In this document: positions 43,627 through 51,856 of the stretch, piece after piece
Position numbering within the stretch: position 1 is the stretch's first letter
Layout: every line of letters starts with the position of its first letter
Source of the DNA: Curtobacterium sp. MCPF17_002
Lineage (GTDB): Bacteria; Actinomycetota; Actinomycetes; Actinomycetales; Microbacteriaceae
Direction of reading: 5' to 3'
Assembly: GCF_003234115.2 (NCBI RefSeq)
Contig: NZ_CP126251.1
Coordinates: 310,001-374,000, forward strand
Length of the DNA: 64,000 nt
Notes under the pieces: model-generated
What the model saw: the letters and a program-made list of their open reading frames with translations, nothing else
Told to the model about the DNA's origin: nothing
Databases searched by the model: none
Program-made: the position numbers and the translations under genes

Positions 43627-44106
43627 ATGAGTGAGACCGAACGCGGTCGGCACGAGACCCCGACCGAACGCTGGGACCGGAACTGGTCCGACATCCAGCA
43701 GGAGCTGCGCATCGTGCAGACGGGAACCCAGATCCTCGGCGGGTTCCTGCTGACGCTGCCGTTCCAGCAGCGGTTCACGATGCTCAGCGACCTCGAGGAA
43801 GGGCTGTACCTCGTGCTGGTCGTGCTCGCCGCCGCCGTGACGATCGTGGCGCTGTCCGCGGTGTCCTCGCACCGGCTCGTCTTCCGGCAGCGGCAGAAGC
43901 ACGACCTCGTGCGGGTCGGCAACCGCATCCTGCTCGCGACGCTCATCGCCAGCGCGCTGCTGTTCTCCGGGACGGTGCTGTTCGTGTTCGACGTGGTGAT
44001 CGGTGACGTCGGCGGGCTCATCGGCGGCATTGCCGTGTTCGTCGGGACCGCGGTGCTCTGGGTGTCGATCCCCCTCGCGCTCCGGCGGTCGCACCGGGAC
44101 GGCTAG
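43627..44106 (+). CDS. DUF6328 family membrane protein
   Basis: A 159-residue protein with four membrane helices after a cytoplasmic start; WDRNWSDIQQELRIVQTGTQ and ILGGFLLTLPFQQRF are typical of DUF6328. Function unknown. TAGGTT at 43615-43620 ends six bases before the ATG: leaderless. Its TAG stop and the stop of the convergent ku gene again share one CTAG. Confidence 0.85.
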   Translation: MSETERGRHETPTERWDRNWSDIQQELRIVQTGTQILGGFLLTLPFQQRFTMLSDLEEGLYLVLVVLAAAVTIVALSAVSSHRLVFRQRQKHDLVRVGNRILLATLIASALLFSGTVLFVFDVVIGDVGGLIGGIAVFVGTAVLWVSIPLALRRSHRDG

Positions 44107-45071
44107 CTGGCCTGCTTCTTCGCGGCGGGCTTCTTGGCGGGGGCCTTCTTCGCCGGTGCCTTCTTCTCGGCGGCCTTCTTCGTAGCGGGCTTCTTCTCCG
44201 CCGGCTTCTCGTCGGACGACGTCGACGTCGACGTCGACGCCGACCGCGACCCGGACGACCGCGACCCGGACGACGACCGCGACCGCTTCTTGTCCACCGA
44301 CGCCCGCAGCGCGGCCATGAGGTCGATGACGTCGCCGCCCTCCCCCTCGTCGTCGTCCTCAGCGCGGTCGCCGAAGGTCTTCTCGGTGTCGACGTCGTCG
44401 CCGGCCTCGAGCTTCGCGTCGATGAGCTGCTGCAGCTCCGCCTGGTACTCGTCCGTGTAGCGGTCGGGATCGAAGTCGGTGGCCATGCTGTCGACGAGCG
44501 ACGACGACATCTTCAGCTCGTTCGCGCTCACCTTGACCGAGGCATCGAGCGCCTTGAAGTCCGCGGCGCGCACCTCGTCGCCCCAGAGCAACCCCTGCAG
44601 CAGGATGACGTCGTCGTTCACCCGGAGCACGCCGAGTCGGGTCTTCTGCCGGAGGGTGAACTGCACGATCGCGAGACGGTCGGTCTTCGCCAGTGTCTCC
44701 CGCAGCAGCACGTACGCCTTCGGGGAGCGGGAGTCCGGTTCGAGGTAGTACGACTTCTCGAACATCATCGGGTCGACCTGCTCGACGGGCACGAACTCGA
44801 GGACCTCGATCTCGTGCGACTGCTCCTCGGGGAGCTTCTTGAAGTCGTCGGCCGTGAGGATCACCGTCTTGTCGCCGTCGTCGTAGGCGCGCTGGATGTC
44901 GGCGTACTCGACCTCGTGGCCGAACTCGCACACCCGCTTGTACCGGATGCGGCCCTTGTCCTCGTCGTGGACCTGGTGCAGCGAGACGTCGTGGGTCTCG
45001 GTCGCGGCGTAGACCTTGATCGGCACGTTGACCAGCCCGAACGCGATGGAGCCCTTCCAGATCGACCTCAT
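44103..45071 (-). CDS. ku: Ku protein, non-homologous end joining
   Basis: A 322-residue bacterial Ku, a homodimeric ring that binds DNA ends and recruits LigD. SIWKGSIAFGLVNVPIKVYA, HQVHDEDKGRIRYKRVCEFG, VEVLEFVPVEQVDPMMFEKS-type and VVQF-type core segments are intact. The C-terminal 40 residues are a Lys/Ala/Pro repeat tail (KKAPAKKAPAKKPAAKK), a long extended tail known to help DNA binding and threading. CATCAT six bases before ATG could be its -10 box. Divergent from the SDR-ligD operon with 62 bases between starts. Confidence 0.95.
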   Translation of the reverse strand: MRSIWKGSIAFGLVNVPIKVYAATETHDVSLHQVHDEDKGRIRYKRVCEFGHEVEYADIQRAYDDGDKTVILTADDFKKLPEEQSHEIEVLEFVPVEQVDPMMFEKSYYLEPDSRSPKAYVLLRETLAKTDRLAIVQFTLRQKTRLGVLRVNDDVILLQGLLWGDEVRAADFKALDASVKVSANELKMSSSLVDSMATDFDPDRYTDEYQAELQQLIDAKLEAGDDVDTEKTFGDRAEDDDEGEGGDVIDLMAALRASVDKKRSRSSSGSRSSGSRSASTSTSTSSDEKPAEKKPATKKAAEKKAPAKKAPAKKPAAKKQAS

Positions 45072-45133
45072 GCGCTCATGATGCCCGTGTGGAGGCTGGA
45101 GTGCCCGGAGTTGCCAGGGAGCACGATGGTCGC

Positions 45134-46024
45134 ATGAGCCAGCTCGACAAGCAGGACCCGCGCGACCAGTTCCCCCGTCCGCCGTTCCCCGCGCAGACCC
45201 AGCAGGGGTCCGGACTGGCGAGTGCGATGGACCCCGCGCCCGACCACGGCGAGACGAGCTACCTCGGCACGGGCCGGATGCGCGGGTACCGGGTGCTCGT
45301 CACGGGAGCGGACTCGGGCATCGGTCGCGCGGCGGCGATCGCGATGGCGAAGGAGGGCGCGGACGTCGCCCTGAACGCGCTCCCCGAGGAGCGTGAGGAC
45401 CTCGAAGCCGTCCGCGACGTGGTCGGCGACCTCGGACGGAAGGCCGTGCTGCTGCCCGGCGACCTCACCGACGAGGCGTTCTGCGACGTGCTGGTGCGTG
45501 ACGCTGTCAGCGAGCTCGGCGGCCTCGACGCGCTCGTCCTGGTGGCAGGGCACCAGCAGGTGCACGAGGACATCACCCGGCAGAGCACCGAGGACTTCGA
45601 CCGCACGATGAAGGTCAACCTCTACTCGTTGTTCTGGCTGGTCCGTGCCGCGGTGCCGCACATGGCGCCGGGCAGCGCGATCGTCACCACCAGCTCGGTG
45701 TCGGCGTACCAGCCGCAGGACCGGATGATCGACTACGCGGCGACGAAGGCCGCGATCATCACGTACACGAACGGGCTCGCCCGCCAGCTCGCGGCGAAGG
45801 GCATCCGGGCGAACACCGTCGTGCCCGGACCCGTGTGGACGCCGCTCCAGCCGATCAGCTACCCCGGCGACGAGATCGCCGCGTACGGGCAGGACACGCC
45901 CTTCGGCCGTCCCGCGCAGCCGGTCGAGCTCGGCAGCGCCTACGTCTACCTGGCGGGACCGGAGTCGTCCTACACCTCCGGGTCGACCCTCACCGTGGCG
46001 GGAGCGACCGGGGTGGCGCTGTGA
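45134..46024 (+). CDS. SDR family oxidoreductase coupled to ligD
   Basis: A 296-residue paralogue of the SDR at 7069 with the same N-terminal extension (HGETSYLGTGRM). The cofactor loop TGADSGIG and the catalytic Tyr201-x3-Lys205 (YAATK) are present, but the structural NNAG motif is changed to LVAG (DALVLVAGHQQ), so activity may be altered. CACGAT lies six bases before the ATG (leaderless). It overlaps ligD by four bases (GTGA), and so is the first gene of the ligD operon. Confidence 0.88.
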   Translation: MSQLDKQDPRDQFPRPPFPAQTQQGSGLASAMDPAPDHGETSYLGTGRMRGYRVLVTGADSGIGRAAAIAMAKEGADVALNALPEEREDLEAVRDVVGDLGRKAVLLPGDLTDEAFCDVLVRDAVSELGGLDALVLVAGHQQVHEDITRQSTEDFDRTMKVNLYSLFWLVRAAVPHMAPGSAIVTTSSVSAYQPQDRMIDYAATKAAIITYTNGLARQLAAKGIRANTVVPGPVWTPLQPISYPGDEIAAYGQDTPFGRPAQPVELGSAYVYLAGPESSYTSGSTLTVAGATGVAL

Positions 46025-48573
46025 GCCCGACCTCCCGCAAGACGGTCGTCCTGGTCGGCGACCGGCGGCTCGCGCTGACGAACACCGACAAGGTGCTCTA
46101 CCCCGAGACCGGCACGACCAAGGGGCGCGTGATCGAGTACTACGAGCGCGTGGCGCCGTGGATGATCCCGCACGTGAAGGACCGTCCGGTGACCCGGAAG
46201 CGCTGGGCGAACGGCGTCGACGGCAAGGTGTTCTTCGAGAAGAACCTGCCGGACTCCGCCCCGGACTGGGTCCGGCACCACACCATCCACCACTCCGAGC
46301 ACGACAACGAGTACCCGATCGTCGACGACCTGCCGACCCTGGTGTGGATGGCGCAGCAGGCCGCGCTCGAGCTGCACGTCCCGCAGTGGCGGTTCGGTCC
46401 CCGCGGGGCGCAGCAGAACCCGGACCGGCTCGTGCTCGACCTCGACCCGGGCGAGGGCGTCGGGCTGTCCGAGTGCGTCGAGGTGGCCGTCGCGGCACGC
46501 GAGGTCCTGCACGGCATGGGCCTCGACCCGTACCCGGTGACGTCCGGCTCGAAGGGCATCCACCTGTACGCGGCGCTGGACGGCCGTGCCACCACCGGTC
46601 AGGTTTCCGACGTCGCGCACGAACTCGCGAAGTCGCTCGAACAGGACCTGCCGGACCTGGTGCTGTCCTCGATGAGCCGAGCCGAGCGGAAGGGCAAGGT
46701 CTTCGTCGACTGGTCGCAGAACAACGGCAACAAGACGACGATCGCCCCGTACTCGCTCCGCGGCCGGGACCGGCCGACGGTCGCGGCGCCCCGCACCTGG
46801 AAGGAACTGGAGGAGCGCGGGCTCGCCCAGCTCACGCTGGACGAGGTGCTCGAGCGCCTGGAGGCCCGTGGCGACCACCTGCACCCGGTCGCGTCCGCCT
46901 CGTTGGCCGTCGGCAGACACGACCACGGTCACTGGGACAGCGACCGGACCCAGCAGGCGAACGACGCGGAGCAACCGGGCCGGGACCGCCTCGCCGCCTA
47001 CCGCGCGAAGCGCGACGCCTCGAAGACGCCGGAGCCGGTCCCCGAGGACGCACCCACCGTCCGGAAGGACGGCACCCCGACGTTCGTCATCCAGGAACAC
47101 CACGCCACCCGCGACCACTACGACTTCCGGCTCGAGCACGAGGGGGTGCTCGTCAGCTGGGCCCTGCCGAAGGGCGAACCGAGCGACCCGGGGAAGAACC
47201 ACCTCGCGGTGCAGACGGAGGACCACCCGCTCGAGTACGGCGCCTTCGAGGGCACGATCCCGAAGGACGAGTACGGCGGCGGCACGGTGACCATCTGGGA
47301 CGACGGCACCTACGAGCTCGAGAAGTGGCGCGAGGGCGAGGAGGTCATCGTCACGCTGCACGGTCGGACCGGCGGCGCTCGACGGCTCGCCCTGCTGCAC
47401 ACACGGGGGCGGGGTCGGGGGCGCGAGGGCGACGAGAAGAACTGGCTCATCCACCGCACCAAGGACCAGCCGGACCGCCTGGCGGACGGCGGCGACGCGG
47501 CGGGGACGAGCCGCGCCTCCAGGCCGACGACCGCACCCCGTGGCGGACGGACGGCAGACGGTCACGACCGTGACGGACAGACCCGTATCGACGGGGCTGC
47601 CGAGTCGGACACCGCGCCCTCGGACCGTCGGACGATGCAGGCGTCGCTGGCGAAGGGTGAGCCGGTGCTGGACCCGTCGGACTGGGCGTTCGAGATGAAG
47701 TGGGACGGGATCCGGGCGCTCTGCACCGTGCGGAACGGCTCGGTGACCCTCCGCAGCCGCAACGACAACGACCTGACGGACCAGTACCCGGAGCTGCAGG
47801 AGCTCGGCGATCGGGCCGGGGTCGACGGTGTGTTCGACGGGGAGATCGTCGCGCTGGACGACCGCGGGCGGCCCTCGTTCCAGCTCCTGCAGAACCGGAT
47901 GGGGCTGACCAAGAAGCGCGAGGTGGACGCCGCGATGGCGCAGACGCCGGTGCGGTTGCTGCTCTTCGACGTCCTCGAGGCGGACGGGCACGAACTCACG
48001 CGCCTCGCGTACGACGCCCGTCGGCAGGCGCTGGAGACCGTGGTCGACCCCGGCGGCGTGATCGACGTCCCCCCGGCGTACCAGGGCGACCTGCCGCGGG
48101 CGATGGCGGACTCGAAGCAGCAGGGACTCGAGGGGGTCGTCGCGAAGAAGCGCTCGTCGAAGTACGCCGAGGGGCGGCGGTCCGAAGCGTGGTTGAAGCT
48201 CAAGCACCACGCGACGCAGGAGGTGGTCGTCGGCGGGTGGAAACCCGGCAACGGTCGACGTGCCGGCGGTGTGGGCTCCCTGCTCCTCGGGGTGCCGGGA
48301 CCGGACGGGCTCGAGTACGTCGGCAAGGTCGGCACCGGGTTCCGTGACCGGGACCTCGACGAGATCGGCGCCGCACTCGCGCCGCTCGAGCGGAAGACCT
48401 CGCCGTTCGGGGACGTCCCGCGGCCCGACGCCCGCGACGCGCACTGGGTGACGCCGAAGCGCGTCGGTGAGGTCGAGTTCGCGGAGTGGACCTCGGACGG
48501 GCGGTTGCGACAGCCGTCCTGGCGCGGGTGGCGGGTCGACAAGGACCCGGACGACGTGGTCCGCGAGAGTTGA
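46021..48573 (+). CDS. ligD: Multifunctional ATP-dependent DNA ligase D (POL-PE-LIG)
   Basis: An 850-residue NHEJ enzyme. Polymerase domain at about 10-300 with catalytic Asp140 and Asp142 (LDLDPGEG); phosphoesterase domain at about 350-480 (EHHATRDHYDFRLEHEG); linker; ligase domain from about 540 with adenylated Lys560 in FEMKWDGIRA, then DGEIVALDDRGRP and VVAKKRSSKYAEGRRSEAW. The order POL-PE-LIG is the mycobacterial type. The Ser/Arg/Gly/Asp-rich linker contains an in-frame half copy of the dispersed palindrome at 47511-47526. GTG start overlapping the SDR stop. Confidence 0.95.
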   Translation: MSPTSRKTVVLVGDRRLALTNTDKVLYPETGTTKGRVIEYYERVAPWMIPHVKDRPVTRKRWANGVDGKVFFEKNLPDSAPDWVRHHTIHHSEHDNEYPIVDDLPTLVWMAQQAALELHVPQWRFGPRGAQQNPDRLVLDLDPGEGVGLSECVEVAVAAREVLHGMGLDPYPVTSGSKGIHLYAALDGRATTGQVSDVAHELAKSLEQDLPDLVLSSMSRAERKGKVFVDWSQNNGNKTTIAPYSLRGRDRPTVAAPRTWKELEERGLAQLTLDEVLERLEARGDHLHPVASASLAVGRHDHGHWDSDRTQQANDAEQPGRDRLAAYRAKRDASKTPEPVPEDAPTVRKDGTPTFVIQEHHATRDHYDFRLEHEGVLVSWALPKGEPSDPGKNHLAVQTEDHPLEYGAFEGTIPKDEYGGGTVTIWDDGTYELEKWREGEEVIVTLHGRTGGARRLALLHTRGRGRGREGDEKNWLIHRTKDQPDRLADGGDAAGTSRASRPTTAPRGGRTADGHDRDGQTRIDGAAESDTAPSDRRTMQASLAKGEPVLDPSDWAFEMKWDGIRALCTVRNGSVTLRSRNDNDLTDQYPELQELGDRAGVDGVFDGEIVALDDRGRPSFQLLQNRMGLTKKREVDAAMAQTPVRLLLFDVLEADGHELTRLAYDARRQALETVVDPGGVIDVPPAYQGDLPRAMADSKQQGLEGVVAKKRSSKYAEGRRSEAWLKLKHHATQEVVVGGWKPGNGRRAGGVGSLLLGVPGPDGLEYVGKVGTGFRDRDLDEIGAALAPLERKTSPFGDVPRPDARDAHWVTPKRVGEVEFAEWTSDGRLRQPSWRGWRVDKDPDDVVRES
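47511..47526. repeat. Palindrome half copy inside ligD interdomain linker
   Basis: CCGCGCCTCCAGGCCG encodes part of the SRASRP segment between the PE and LIG domains (residues about 497-502) without breaking the frame. Confidence 0.7.
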
Positions 48574-48708
48574 GCATGCGTCTGCATCGGCTCAGCCAAC
48601 GGCGAACTTCCGTCCCCCGTCCCACCCTCGATCGGGGGACGATTCCGGGCCGGTCATCCGCGATCCCGTCGCCGGCTGTTACGTTCGCCGGGACGAAAGG
48701 GCGCGAGC

Positions 48709-48864
48709 ATGAGCGCGAGCAAGTACCTGCCCCCGTTCACCACGGAGGAGCGCGGCACCGTCGCCGCGGACCGGTCGGCACGGACGCCGGTCGATCCGGG
48801 GACGGTCCTGCCGGAGTCCGAGGTCACCTACGCGGACTTCCTCGGCGACGAGGTCGACGACTGA
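48709..48864 (+). CDS. Small acidic hypothetical protein (51 aa)
   Basis: ATG at 48709 opens 51 codons with almost every third base G or C. GAAAGGG lies nine bases upstream, and TACGTT at 48680-48685 could be the -10 box. The protein has KYLPPFTTEERGTVAAD, a PVDPGTVLPESEVTY segment and an acidic end DEVDD. No family recognised. A 15-bp tandem repeat begins five bases after its stop. Confidence 0.6.
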   Translation: MSASKYLPPFTTEERGTVAADRSARTPVDPGTVLPESEVTYADFLGDEVDD

Positions 48865-48869
48865 GAGGT

Positions 48870-48924
48870 CCGGTCGACCGAACTCCGGTCGACCGAAGTC
48901 GGCTCGACCGAGCTCGGCTCGACC
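48870..48924. repeat. 15-bp tandem repeat, about 3.7 copies
   Basis: CCGGTCGACCGAACT (48870-48884), CCGGTCGACCGAAGT (48885-48899), CGGCTCGACCGAGCT (48900-48914) and a partial fourth copy. Each unit holds an inner GGTCGACC or GCTCGA dyad. Confidence 0.85.
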
Positions 48925-48933
48925 TGGTGGAGA

Positions 48934-48968
48934 CGACCCGTGCGCCGGATCAGGGAACGCACGGGTCG
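48934..48968 (+). terminator. 11-bp-stem hairpin upstream of sigma factor gene
   Basis: CGACCCGTGCG (48934-48944) pairs perfectly with CGCACGGGTCG (48958-48968). It follows the small acidic protein gene and may end its transcript. Confidence 0.6.
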
Positions 48969-49036
48969 CCGTACAGAAGACGAGGCGAACAGCAGGTTCG
49001 TCACGTCCGGACCCGGAATTCCCCGAGGAGCGCACC

Positions 49037-49594
49037 CTGACCGACGCTGATGCCCTGGCGTCCCTGTCGGACGCCTCGCTCGTCGAGCGCAGCGCCGACG
49101 GTGACACCGCCGCCTTCGGCGTGCTCATCCGCCGGTACGGTCCGCACATGCGGGCCTACGCCGCCCGCATCCTCGGGCACGGTGACGGGGAGGCCGACGA
49201 CGCCGTGCAGGAAGCCGCCCTGCAGGCCTGGCAACGCATCGACCGGGTCGACGACCCGGACCGGGTGCGCAACTGGCTGTTCCGGATCGCGGCCAACAAG
49301 GCCCTCGACCGTCTCCGACGCCGTCACCCCCACCTCGATCTGGAGGCAGTGGCGGAGTCCGCCGACGACCGTCCCGTCGACGAGGTGGTCGCCACGCGGC
49401 TGCAGGTCCAGGAACTCGCGCGTATCGTGCAGGCACTTCCCGACGCACCCCGTGCGGTCTGGGTGATGCGCGAGATCGGTGGGGCGTCGTACGCCGAGAT
49501 CGCCGAGGCGACGGGGATGCCGCAGGCGACCGTCCGGGGTGTCCTCGCGCGGGCACGACGACGTGTCCTCGAGCAGATGGAGGGGTGGCGATGA
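49037..49594 (+). CDS. Sigma-70 family (ECF) sigma factor, probable CTG start
   Basis: A sigma factor with region 2 (SDASLVERSADGDTAAFGVL, DDAVQEAALQAWQRIDRVDD, RNWLFRIAANKALDRLRRR) and region 4 (LPDAPRAVWVMREIGGASYA, IAEATGMPQATVRGVLARAR). The first canonical start is GTG 49121, which would delete the start of region 2.1. Reading upstream in frame gives an intact region 2.1 and a CTG at 49037 with GAGGAG six bases before it; no ATG/GTG/TTG occurs between, so CTG initiation is likely (185 residues). Overlaps the next gene by four bases. Confidence 0.85.
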   Translation: MTDADALASLSDASLVERSADGDTAAFGVLIRRYGPHMRAYAARILGHGDGEADDAVQEAALQAWQRIDRVDDPDRVRNWLFRIAANKALDRLRRRHPHLDLEAVAESADDRPVDEVVATRLQVQELARIVQALPDAPRAVWVMREIGGASYAEIAEATGMPQATVRGVLARARRRVLEQMEGWR

Positions 49595-50166
49595 CCGACG
49601 ACGAACGCTTCGGTGCCTTCACCCTCGAGGAGCTCTCCGACTACCTCGACTCGGACCGGCGACCAGCGCGCCCGGACATCGAGGGCGACCCCGAGGCCGC
49701 CGCCGCGCTCGGGCGGCTCGAGGCGCTCCGGACGGCGTCGCGGGACCTGCTCGCCACGGACGTCTCCGCCGCCGCTGTCGCCGCGGCCGACGACTCCTGG
49801 ATCGCCGCCGTGCTCACCTCGATCCGGACGACGGCGCACGCCGGTCGCGACATCCCGGTGCCGGACGACGACCCTGCGTCGACGCTCGTCGTGACCGAGG
49901 GCGCGCTCCGCGGACTCGTGCGGGCACTCGGCGACGAGGTCCCGGGCCTGGTGGTGCGACGGACACGGTTCACCGGCGACGTCACCGTCCCCGGCGGGGC
50001 GGTCGACGTCGAGGTCTCGGTCGCGGTGACCGCCGACGGACCCGTGCACGAGCGCGCGGAGGCGTTGCGGCTCGGGGTCGAGGCCGCACTCGCCGCGCAC
50101 GCTCCGTTCGCCGTCCGGTCGATCGTGGTGCGCGTCGCCGACCTCATCGACGGAGGGACCGCATGA
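49591..50166 (+). CDS. Anti-sigma-like N-terminus fused to Asp23/Gls24-like domain
   Basis: A 191-residue protein. The first 70 residues (AFTLEELSDYLDSDRRPARP, DPEAAAALGRLEALRTASRD) look like an anti-sigma helical bundle without zinc ligands. Residues 105-190 (VTEGALRGLVRALGDEVPGL, VDVEVSVAVTADGPVHERA, FAVRSIVVRVADLID) follow the Asp23/Gls24 envelope-stress pattern. No membrane helix. Coupled to the upstream sigma factor (ATGA) and to the following gene (ATGA), so probably its cytoplasmic partner. Confidence 0.65.
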   Translation: MTDDERFGAFTLEELSDYLDSDRRPARPDIEGDPEAAAALGRLEALRTASRDLLATDVSAAAVAAADDSWIAAVLTSIRTTAHAGRDIPVPDDDPASTLVVTEGALRGLVRALGDEVPGLVVRRTRFTGDVTVPGGAVDVEVSVAVTADGPVHERAEALRLGVEAALAAHAPFAVRSIVVRVADLIDGGTA

Positions 50167-50492
50167 CGCGCGACACCCGGGACCTCTCGCGGCAGCTGAC
50201 CCAGGCGGTCCTCGGGGTGCCGGGCGTGCGGTCGGTGCTGCCTCCCGGACCGGCGCTGGCCACCCTGGTGCGGGACGTCCGCAAGGTGCTCGACGTGCCG
50301 CGCGACGGCGGCGCGGTGCTCGTGCAGGACCGTCCCGAGGGAGCGCGGATCCGCGTCGTCCTCACCTCGGACCGGGCCGTGCCGACGGTCGCGCTGCTGC
50401 GGGCCGTTCGCGACCGGCTCGCCGAGGTCGCCACCGTGGTGCTCGGTCAGCGCCCCGCCGACGTGACGGTCCGGGTCGTCGAGATCGACTGA
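50163..50492 (+). CDS. Asp23-like small protein (109 aa)
   Basis: A single small alpha/beta domain: LTQAVLGVPGVRSVLPP at the start and ADVTVRVVEID at the end resemble the edges of Asp23/Gls24 proteins. Third gene of the sigma operon, overlapping the previous gene by four bases. Likely an envelope-stress component; the AmaP and DUF2273 partners seen in Firmicutes are not here. Confidence 0.6.
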   Translation: MTRDTRDLSRQLTQAVLGVPGVRSVLPPGPALATLVRDVRKVLDVPRDGGAVLVQDRPEGARIRVVLTSDRAVPTVALLRAVRDRLAEVATVVLGQRPADVTVRVVEID

Positions 50493-50540
50493 GGTGCGGT
50501 CGGACCCGTCCGGGTCACCGAATGGGTGCGGGGCCGCAGG

Positions 50541-50717
50541 TCACGGAGCGGGTGCTGGCCCGTCGGCCGGCGCGGACCCGTCGGCGACGGGCAGGTCCTC
50601 GTCGATGAGTTCGTCCTCTTCCGGCTCCGTCACGTCGGCCGCGGCGGCCTTCGCCTCGTCGATGGACTCCTGCGAGCGGCGGAGGAGGTCGTCGTCGTGT
50701 GGTGCGTGGTCCGTCAT
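50541..50717 (-). CDS. Small acidic hypothetical protein (58 aa)
   Basis: MTDHAPHDDDLLRRSQESID and EEDELIDEDLPVADGSAPAD, a highly acidic, probably disordered protein ending in an Ala/Pro tail. The minus-strand box TAACGT (50725-50730) ends seven bases before the ATG and includes the stop codon of the upstream isomerase gene. Function unknown. Confidence 0.65.
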   Translation of the reverse strand: MTDHAPHDDDLLRRSQESIDEAKAAAADVTEPEEDELIDEDLPVADGSAPADGPAPAP

Positions 50718-50727
50718 GCCACCGACG

Positions 50728-51702
50728 TTACGCGGGGGTGCCTGTGTCGGCATCACGACGACGGGCGCGGTGGGCCCGGTCGTGCTGCCCGTGCGCGGGT
50801 GGCTCGAAGTCCACCGCCGAGGTCGGCGCCGGGGTGGTCGGCATCGCCGGGGCAGCGGGGGAGCCGTACGCGTCGGCGGCGTCGAGCACGGCTCGGGTCG
50901 CCGCGGCCGCGGTGCGGAGCGCGTCCGCCGTCGGCATCGCCCGGTGCGCTGCCGTCCGCACCTCGACGCCCCAGGGCTCGTCGAAGCCGAGGTCCCGCAC
51001 GGTACGGATGAACCCCGGCAGGTCCCAGGCGCCCGCACCCGGCAGGTACCGGGCCGCGCGCGACTCCTCGGACAGGGTCATGCCGGCCGGGGTGTGCAGC
51101 AGCCCGTCGCTGAGCTCCACCGCCGCGAGCGTGTCCGGCGCGATCCCCTGCCGGATCGACGCGAGCGTGGAGCCGCCGCGGAGCGCGTGCATCGCGTCGA
51201 CGAGCAGTCCACCGTTCGGGTGACCGGCCGCGGCCACGAACCGGGACGCACGCTCCACCGTGGGCAGGTTCGACCACGGTTCCGGCTCGAGGACGAGCTG
51301 TGCGCCGACCTTCGCGGCCTGACTCGCCAGGTCGGCCCAGTCCTCGACCATGGCCGCCGGCGAGATGCCGGGCAGCGTGGTGTCCGCTCGCGCGACCACT
51401 TGCCAGGCGCCGAGCATCGCGGCAGCCTCGAGGACGACACCTCGGTCGGCCTCCTGGTCGGGCGTCCGGCTCGAGCACGTCCACCAGCGTTCGAGGGGGC
51501 CGAGCTGGACCCAGACGATCCCGGAGCCGTCGAGCACCCGGCGGAGTTCGGCGAAGCCGATGGTCGCCCGGACCTCGTGGAGGTCGCCGAGCGAGAGCGA
51601 GAGCCCCGCGAAGCCGGCTGCCCCGACGGCGCGGACGCGCTCGCCGAGGGGTTCGTCACCGGCCCAGGTCCAGGACGTCGCGAGCAGGTCGTGTTCCTGC
51701 AC
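50728..51702 (-). CDS. Sugar phosphate isomerase/epimerase (TIM barrel)
   Basis: A 324-residue xylose-isomerase-like TIM barrel: AGFAGLSLSLGDLHEVRATI, VQLGPLERWWTC, AQLVLEPEPWSNLPTVERAS (metal-binding Glu), GGLLVDAMHALRGG, LAAVELSDGLLHTP and WGVEVRTAAHRA (last metal-ligand Glu). Acts on an unknown sugar or polyol phosphate. The C-terminal 40 residues are disordered and basic. GTG at 51702 has GGAGGT five bases upstream, better than a start eight codons earlier. Confidence 0.8.
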   Translation of the reverse strand: MQEHDLLATSWTWAGDEPLGERVRAVGAAGFAGLSLSLGDLHEVRATIGFAELRRVLDGSGIVWVQLGPLERWWTCSSRTPDQEADRGVVLEAAAMLGAWQVVARADTTLPGISPAAMVEDWADLASQAAKVGAQLVLEPEPWSNLPTVERASRFVAAAGHPNGGLLVDAMHALRGGSTLASIRQGIAPDTLAAVELSDGLLHTPAGMTLSEESRAARYLPGAGAWDLPGFIRTVRDLGFDEPWGVEVRTAAHRAMPTADALRTAAAATRAVLDAADAYGSPAAPAMPTTPAPTSAVDFEPPAHGQHDRAHRARRRDADTGTPA

Positions 51703-51856
51703 GGCGCACCTCCGTTGTCCGGACACGTCCGCGCGCCCCGTCGCGCCCGGTGTGTCCCGTTGGAGACGCCGCAGTTCCCCCCGCAGCGTCGACCCCTTGC
51801 TACCCGTCGAGCCTGCGAGGGCTCCCAGGGCCGGGACAAACCCGTGAAACCCGGAA

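Noticed and set aside
45970..48444. An 824-codon open frame on the minus strand across ligD
   Set aside because: Composition is biased (Arg, Val, Asp, His) with no recognisable domain, and ligD on the other strand is unambiguous.
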